A DNA stretch of 31,492 nt from the NCBI GenBank assembly GCA_003254885.1, contig QANT01009191.1:1-31492 (forward strand), read 5' to 3'. Under the pieces are notes generated by a model. The model searched no databases. It was not told the origin of the DNA and worked only from the letters and a program-made list of their open reading frames with translations. Shown piece after piece: positions 20,101-29,100 of the stretch (position 1 is the stretch's first letter; each line of letters opens with the position of its first letter). Made by a program: the position numbers and the translations under genes. The DNA comes from Purshia tridentata. Lineage: Eukaryota; Streptophyta; Magnoliopsida; Rosales; Rosaceae.

Positions 20101-23100
20101 TTTGTAACCCTCTTGAGGAGCAAAGTAACCCACAAAAATGCATTTAAGAGCTTGAGGATCCAACTTACTTCATTGGTGTTGATGAATATGAACATGACAT
20201 ACACAACCGAAGATTAGGAGGCATGTGAATAAATGAGAGTGATAATTGGACAAGAATTAGAGAAGAGTTTGAAACCAAAGGACATGAAATGGCACACAAT
20301 TCATGAGAAATGAAGAACTGAATCCCCCCAAAATTGTTTGGGAACATGCAAAGAAAAGCATAAAGCTCAAGTCACCTCTAAGAGATGAAGCTTTTAACAC
20401 TTGGCTATGACATCCTGTTCAGGAGTAGTAGCACAGGACGCTTAATGGATAATTCCATTGTGCTGAAAATAAAAACCAAGGGCATGAATAAAGTACTCCC
20501 ACCATGGTTTGATCCTCTGCTAGTAACCACGCTTTGGAGCAATCAACGACTCCATTTGGTTTGTACTTTGTTTAGTACCTCCATCCAACATTGATTGATG
20601 GATTTCTTAACTCAAGGAAGAGAAGTAAGCTCCCATATATTATTCTTTCAATTGCATGAATTTCTTCATCAATTGCTTTGATCCAATGATGATAACAGCT
20701 GGCCTCATATAACATTACTGGATCACAGTCAACATAAAAAGAGAAATTCACCAATTCATTTAATGTGTCATTCTCTGTACCAATCACCTTATATAGTGCT
20801 CCTCTAGGTCTCCTGTTCAAATCTCTAAGGGTGTCTGGGTTGTGGATTCAATGTTATGGACGGAAAAGGAAGAAACTATTAAGCATCAGAGCAAAACCAT
20901 ATTAAGGTCTTAAGTTTGGAAGAAAGAGAAAGATAGAGAATAAATGTGACTTATCTCCATAGAATGAGAAGACAAGTTGCAATTTTCTAAGGGCGTCTGG
21001 GTTTTGGATTAAATGTTATGGAAGAAAAAGGAACAAACTATTGAAGCGTCTGAGCAATACCATTTTTGGGTATTAGGTTTGGAAGAGAGAGAAAGGAAAA
21101 AGATCGAGAATAAATGTGACTTATCTCCATAGAATGGGGAGACAACCCTTAAGTATTAACCAATATTTTTTTAAAAAGTTACAACAATACCCAACAGTAA
21201 TATAAGAATTTTACCAAAGAGAGCAAGTTGCACGCCCTAAAACCCCTTATTCCAAATAACATAACACAAGTTCTAATTATTAATAAGTTCAACAGTCAGG
21301 AGTTGAATAGGTATTTCCAATAAAGATGCCACAACTTGGTTCAGCACTAAATTCACACCACATAACCATGAAAAATTAATAACTTATTAATTCATAACAA
21401 AAAAAAAAAAAACGACACATAGGTGCCATAAACAAAGACCTTCATGAGAGAAATAATCAATGTGAAAAAGTACAACTAAACACATTCCTTTTTGTAATAC
21501 AAATTACCTTCAAGTTTCTCACTTGATGTGGACAGCCCGCAGGAATAAAGACAGCATCTCCAAGGTTTTGGATAAATGTCCATGGTTCTATTCCTATTAG
21601 ATTGCATAAAAACACATTATACAACTTGAATCCATATGGATGAAAAACTTCAAATCCAATTACAACAAAAATATAGTGAACTAACCATATTCCTCCTTGA
21701 GCTTCTTTTTATGCTCTAGAGTTAGATAAAAGGTCTGGTCATGTATGGGATGAATGACCTATACCACCAAAAAAAAAGAAATTTATAATGACAGAGACAT
21801 GGGTACATGGAAACAAAAGCATATCAGTAACTTTCCTGACTGAAACACTAAATCAGATGGGATACAAGTTTGCAAGTGGAAACAAAAGTTAATGCAGACT
21901 ATAAAATTTCCAGTGCATGTTTAATTCTATCACACTGAATCGATTCATCACATTAATGAGTCAGCCAATTACTGTAGTCAGATTACTGTTACATAATTCA
22001 CAACTGCTGCTTTTAGACAGACACAAGCATCTGAAATAGAACCTAAATAGAAAGATTGAAAAGCGAAACTAAACATAGCTAAACCCAAGTGATGTAGAAC
22101 TTATGGCTGGTTAAGTATAATTAATAATGATCCATTGTATTTTGATGGTTTATAGAATTTACTGTTTGGGGGTAGTAATTATGTTTGTCTTAAGTCGGGG
22201 GGAATGAATGTGCATTCCTACAAGTCTTGTACTCTTATAACAGATCAGAATGAATTCAAGTTTACCTTCACTTCTTACTCCCTATTTCTGTTCCCTACTT
22301 ATTTCTCATTAAGTTTGAGACGGTGATCTCTTTCTTGTTGTTCACCCTATGTTACCTAGGAAAAAGAAACCAATGCTAATTTTAATTGACTGTCTTCATT
22401 CAAAGCTCAAAAATGTTTACAATATAAAAATGCATCTTTATTCAGCCCATAGGCACCATACAAATCTGGATAAGGAAACCCTAACATAGAACCCTAAAAC
22501 AAACCCTATATGGAAGTTTAAAATAATTAAATAAATTAAAACATAATTATATTAAATCCCTGTTACAGCCCACAGCGTCGTCGCACATAAGTACGGGCAC
22601 ACATAAAAAATTCAATTAGTTTCTCCCCACTGGCAAGAACTCAGCTTCAAAGAGTTAAAATGTTGGCACAGCTCCAAACAATCAGGACCAAAGCAACGGG
22701 CATCATCCCCCGTAACCAAGTGGCAATAATGTCGGTACAGCTCTTCCACCAATTTAGAGAAATGAGAGTTTGAGGGTTCTTGTGAGAAGAGAGGCTATTT
22801 TAGTGTGAGAGAGAAGAGTCTATTTTATCTTCAATTGTAATCTTCTTCATATATTTGTTTAGTTGGTCATCGTGATAGCCCATGGACCCATAGTCCAATT
22901 TGGGATGAACCAAGTAAATTCTTGTGTTCATTGTGGTTCTGCATGCTTTTCATATTTTTCTTCCCTAATATTTTTCACGTGTTTGGGCTAGGGAATTTGG
23001 TGTGGGAAAATACTCTAACAGGCCCAAGCGTGTAGGTACACATCAGGATTTCCATCAATTAGTTAAATTTTTATTTCAGCCATCAGTTGAGCTACTCATG

Positions 23101-26100
23101 TATCATTTCTCCAGTAATTAATCTCAAAACAGATTTTGCCTAACTCTGTACATACTAAGTAAAAACTAAAATAATTCATCTCCTTAAGTGCAAACAGATG
23201 TCATTTGGCCAACAAAAGCAATTCAGAAATATAAATAATCTAATAAAAATATAGTGATCATGTGAAAGTACAAACCACTATCATTTTAATTTTTTATCCA
23301 TTGAGGTGAAAAATGTGTAGAGTTGGCAAGTTACCTGTGATAATGGACAACCATGTATGTGCCTGAATTCCTTAAAGTGCTTCCTGAGATATTCTTGCAG
23401 CTTAGAACCATCCTGTCTCCGGAAAATGTCCCATAAAGCCCCTCCCTCAGCTACATTTGACCCTTCCAACTCATTTCCATTATTTATTGGAGGTTCACAA
23501 TTTTCACCACTTTTATCATGAGCCAATTGTGCCTCTACATTCTTTTCAAACTCAGATCCCCTTGAAAAATCTCCATCATGTGGAATAGTTGGGTTACCCA
23601 GTTCTTGAACAGATGCACCACCATTTTGATTTTGAGCCTCAATACAAAATTGTGTATCGTTTGCAGCCCTGCAACAAGACCCATCGCTAGGCTTGTTACT
23701 AGCAGCATTGTCATCCACAGTCTGACAATTTCCAAAAATTTCCTTTTGGTCTTGCTCAATATGCTTTTTTGTCAACGTTTCAATAGTTTTAAGTTGTTCA
23801 GCAGTAAGAGTCCATTCAGCAGTATGTGTCAAAACATTCACCTGAAACAGATTATTCAGGAGAGAATGTAGAAAGTTATAATATGAAAAAAAAAAAATAA
23901 GAATCAAGAAACATCAAATATACAAATAATCTCTTTAAAACAACTGATGAAAGAAGATATCTAGTTTTTCTCTACATCTACTTCAAAATTAGTTATGCAA
24001 TATCTAAACCAATTGATACAATGATACTACATTGTCCAATGGTAAAGTGCCAAAACCATGAGACAACCCGATCTAGGAAGCACAAACACACTTGGATGTG
24101 TTATCAGTGCTAATTACCTAAAGCACACAGGCACGGGTATGACACATGCCCAACACATGTCAAACACATTCTGCACGTCACAGTGACATGCCTAGTGATT
24201 AATTATTTTAACTTTTCTGATGAAATTAATTCTTTGAAACATGATAGCTTTATATTGTCATTTATCATCTCAAAATAAAGTTATATACCCCCTTTTTGTA
24301 TTTTTATTCTTGAAATATTGAGCTTCATAATTGTATATTTTTATCTATATCAAAAAGCTATGTTTGAAAAGTTATTAGTGCATCTCAAAGTGTCGTCTCC
24401 TTAGTTTTAGAAGATTTACTATCTCGTGGTGGGTATCATGTCAAAATGGTGTCACATGAAAGGTGTCCATAAGTCCAAATGGAGAATGAACATCAAAGAG
24501 ATGCAATTACAAATTTGTAAAACATATGATGTGCAAGACAACAAAGAGTTTAGAACTGGAAACCCTTAGCATTACAATTGGCAAAATTAGACTAAGTAAA
24601 TCCAAGTCAATGTACAATTAAATCAATTTACACTTGCCCTTCAAAAGTTTCCAAATTGTTAAATCACTTATCTGCCCATCCAAGGTAAGTGATAAAAAAT
24701 CAACCTACCTAGATGCTTAGGTACAAGTAAAACAAACTTCAAACCAGAGTACTAGAATACAGCAGACCAGCTTTTCTGGACTTCTTAACAGTTGGTAATT
24801 TATATTTGAAGACCAAGTATTAAAAGTTGTAAATGATATATTCCAGATGAAGATTCCAACCTATATAGGAAAGGTCAGATGGTCATTAGGTAGCACAGCC
24901 ACTACCAGAAGCAAAAAATAAGCCAGCTTTTCCAGATTCATCTGATTCTCGCTTATCATATGCATGTAAACTCTTAAACTGACAATACATTGTGAAAGAG
25001 ACTACATGCAAAAGAAAATAAATAAAAAAGAAAAGAAGAAGAAGAAAAGAGGTTCTATGGCCAACAAAACAAGCAAAGTAATAGAACCCAAGATAACCAA
25101 ACATACCGCATCAGACATATCACAATGAAGCTTAGTAACAGAATCTCCACGTCCAAGCTCTTGGGCAACACCATAAGCAATATATGTCTTTGGCCCCATG
25201 TCTGGCTTTACGCATTTATGAGGCAATTTAGCATAAAGGTTCAAACCACTGCGAGGATGAGTATATTCCTTAAATGGCAAACAACAAATAAATTCTGCAC
25301 CATGACGAGGAAGGCGCTCCTCAAATAAATTAGTCGGGGGCCAATCTTTCAGTTTCAGAATCTGAGGCCAATTTTTCCAATCAAACCGGCCATTTGAATA
25401 TCCAGTAAAAAATTGGTGGATGTTGATATCCCCCTATATTTCATCACAAGTTCATATCACTTGCCAAATTCAAACAATAAAAAATCATATAGAATTTCAA
25501 TTATTGAATAAAGTGTGACAACCATATCGGGAAGAGAATAAGTGGAAAGAATGAAGAGCGATTCCCTAACCAATTCATCAAGAAATAGAAACTAGGACAA
25601 AATTAAAGTGACCGTCGAGTTACAAAATACCTTAAGAGACTAACAAACACAAGAAAATGAGAAATAAACACGATATAGCGGCTTAAAATTGCATTAGAAA
25701 TGCCGGGGGCTTGTAGCACTAGTGGTTAAAAGCATTTACCCTACACCTGAGTTTCAATCCTCCTCCCCAAATATTGTTCAAAAAAGATAAATAAATTACT
25801 TGCATTAGAAATTGATTAAAATGATGAAAAAAACACCATTGGTAAGAACCACCCTAAACATCAATATGAAGGGACTTTTGTGATTCTGACAACTTGTGGG
25901 AACAAGGTTTTTATATTTGTAAATGACATGGCACTGCTGCACATGCTCAAACAACAAAGGTCCCCTATTTACCCATGAAACGGAAAAAGTAAATGCACTC
26001 AACCCCTTGCCTTTGACCACACTTACAAACTCGTTAAGGAAAGTGGTTTCCCATTCCAACTTAGCTTTTCCAGATGGCAATCAGTTGAATCGTTCATGTA

Positions 26101-29100
26101 ACAGGCAAAGCTCATTTGACAGTGTTCAAAATCTCATTAAAGAAATCTGAATGGCAACTCTGCCCGAGAATTTTTATAAAAATAAAAAACCACCTCCAGA
26201 TCCCTTGCCCAACTTTTGGTTGATGAGCAGAATCCAGAATGTCACATCATGTTTCTAAATGAACTATGCCAAGTAAAATTTTTTTTTTTTTTTTTTTTTG
26301 AAAGAAAAGCCCTTTTGCTTCTTTTACAGTTGAGTTCCATTTAAATAGAGCATTTAATCATTCTAATATAGAGTTGAGAATAAGTTTCAAAATTAATTTC
26401 TTGTCTGACATATCTAACCAAACCAAAAGTACTTGAAATTCATAAAAAAATTTTTTTTTTTTTTTTGAAAAAAAAGCCCTTTTGCTTCTTTTACAGTTGA
26501 GTTCCATTTAAACAGAGCATTTAATCATTCTAATATAGAGTTGAGAATAAGTTTCAAAATTAATTTCTTGTCTGTCATATCTAACCAAACCAAAAGTACT
26601 TGAAATTCATGAGTCATGAGAAATGAAAATTAAATTCTAAGAAATTGTGGTCTACACTTTAGATCAGTGACCAATAAGATGTCTATGCTTATTCTGACTG
26701 CACCAAGAAGTATTAAACCCCCCCCCCCCCCCCCCCCCNACCCCCCCCCCCCCCCCCCAACCCCAATAAAATTTTTACCATCATGGCATCCCCACCTGAA
26801 TTGATGACAACTGTACAGATATTTCTTCTCAACACTATCACACTAGAATCTTAAAGAGTGAAACACATTTGAAACATCACTTCAACCTGTAGTAAGAAAT
26901 TGGAAACATAGGAACCTAAAATAGTGAGCAATCAAAAGTCAGAGAACAACTGACCTCACACCAATCCAAGCAATCAATGGCCTTGACTTCCAAATTTTTA
27001 CCATGCTTAGTATGTTTCATCTGACGACAAGCACGCCACATGACCAGTGGTTCCCAGCTTAAACCTGATGCAGTTTCAAGAACATTGCTCACAATTACAG
27101 GCTCACCCCTGATCCAGTGCCACTGAAAATGCTTAAAATCATCTTGTTGGATATCTCCAGCCCTTGGACAGTACAAAAAGTTGTCATCAGAATCATCTCG
27201 AGAAGCTGCTTTCCTTGAATTATTGCTGCTTGAGTTAACATCAGCCACAGAGTTGAGGCATGAACAACTTTGTGCAGAAGTTCCACTTGCACACATAAGT
27301 TTGCAAGTTTCATCTATTTCTTCTGCTTTATTTATCATCTCCTTGATCTGATGTTCAGAAAACATGCATCTCAATTCTAGAATACCTTGACCACAGCCAC
27401 CCATGTCCTCTGGGGGACAAAGAATGGTTCCGTCTTCATTTGCTTTCCACTCAAATGTTGACCTGACAGAACACTTGGGGCTAGTTTCAGAAGGCTGTTC
27501 CACAACCTTCTTTTCTCCACCATGCAAATATTCTCTGCCCCAATTGACGTATTCCATAATCAATTCCTCCCCACCTCCCTTCAAGTGTCCATCTCGAATC
27601 TCTTGGCAACAGATGAGGCAGAGGTCATATGAACATTTAGGACAGCTTCTGTGAAAATCAAAAATAGAAGTTTTGCAATTGTTGCTGACAAAGAAAACAA
27701 ACAAAGTCAACATCAAATGATTAATCAGAATATGGAATATATGTAAGAAATTCCTGCTAAGGCTATACCAATACATGCGCTCATCAGCAGAGCAATCTGA
27801 CTTTTGTATTTTTAGCTCCGAAAGAGATAGCCCTGTCGCAATGAACATCCAAAAGGCAAATTAAAACAATGTAAGAAGTGTCATTAATATTTTGTGTGGT
27901 GGGCCTGAGATAGGATGCTAATCACTTATTTTGTGAACTGAAAAGATTTATCTTCTAATCTGAGAAGGCAATAGAAGCCATCCCCTGAGAAAAGAAAATA
28001 GTAACACCCACTAGCCCAATCCTCAATGACACAAATGAATGTAAAATATTGAAATGCAAGCAAGAGTATAGCTATAAGCTTCTGTTTGTGTATGGCAATG
28101 TCATTTGCAGAATACTTCTCTTCACCAAGAAAAAGGAACATATTTTGTATTCATGTGAAGTCATCTAACAGCCACCTGAACACAAAAGGTGGTGAGAAAC
28201 AAGAGTTGCTCCTCTGATGAGTTACAGCACATGTTTGAGCAAGACAGAAAGAATATACCTTGTCTCCTAGCCTCCATGTCCATCTCAATCACTTGTTCAT
28301 CATTAATTCTTTTCAAGAATGGAAGTAGTGTATGAAGCAAATACTTAGAGTGCTCAACTTTTTCATCATCGCTAATTTCCAGTTCTGGATTCTTTACATT
28401 CTACATTAAAACCACAAAATCTTATCAAACTTCACATAAATAAAGAACATTTTAGATAAACAAGCCAAAATTTAGGATATTTTCACACGAGGATAAACTG
28501 ACTTTAACATTATCAGGCGCATCTAAACGCAAGCATGCTTTGCAATTGCAATTTCCACAGCAAACAGGACAAGCCTCAGCAACGGCATCCTCTGATGTCT
28601 TAGGGTACCTATAAAATACAAAACTTGACAATAAATAATCATAGAAAACTACGTAAAAACAAAGTTCATATGTAAATTTAAAATGTTGAAGTTTACAACT
28701 AGACAGAAATAGACCTCCTGTTTTATGATAAACCAATCCTAAAGGAGAACAGGTTCCATCCAATTAAAAGTTGATACTAAAACCTTAATTAATATATTTT
28801 GGGCAACTTACAGGGTAGAAGAAAATAGTTGTGGCAGTTCACCTGTGTTGCTTGGTTTCATACTTATTCAAGTGCTTATAACTCATTTTTACCAAGAACC
28901 AGAAGAACCGAAGAAACTAGAACTTGGCCGAGCAATTCATATAGTTTTCCACAAATTACAACTAGACAGAAATAGACCTCCTGTTTTATGCTAAACCAAT
29001 CCTAAAGGAGAACAGGTTCCATCCAATTAAAAGTTGATACTAAAACCTTAATTAATATATATTGGGCAACTTACAGGGTAGAAGAAAATAGTTGTGGCAG

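Larger units (their letters stand above)
15592..21507 (-). other. Intron 10 (5,916 nt), transposon-filled
   Basis: This is the largest intron by far and lies between the exon with the distal iron ligand and the last JmjC exon. The exon 11-proximal half (15600-18200) holds several diverged copies of a dispersed repeat. 18251-18403 is a tandem duplication. 18640-20820 is a decayed Ty1/copia element on the same strand as the gene, and 20825-21145 is a second duplication. Accurate splicing across it is required for the last 61 residues. Confidence 0.85.
25434..26954 (-). other. Intron 6 (1,521 nt)
   Basis: The intron holds a small SINE (25702-25799), a 167-bp tandem duplication (26277-26610) and a C homopolymer with an N (26718-26758). 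The remainder is AT-rich with no coding signature. Confidence 0.85.

Noticed and set aside
23535..23871. Frames overlapping exon 8 on both strands
   Set aside because: They are shadows of the true exon 8 frame, which is fixed by conserved motifs and splice sites.
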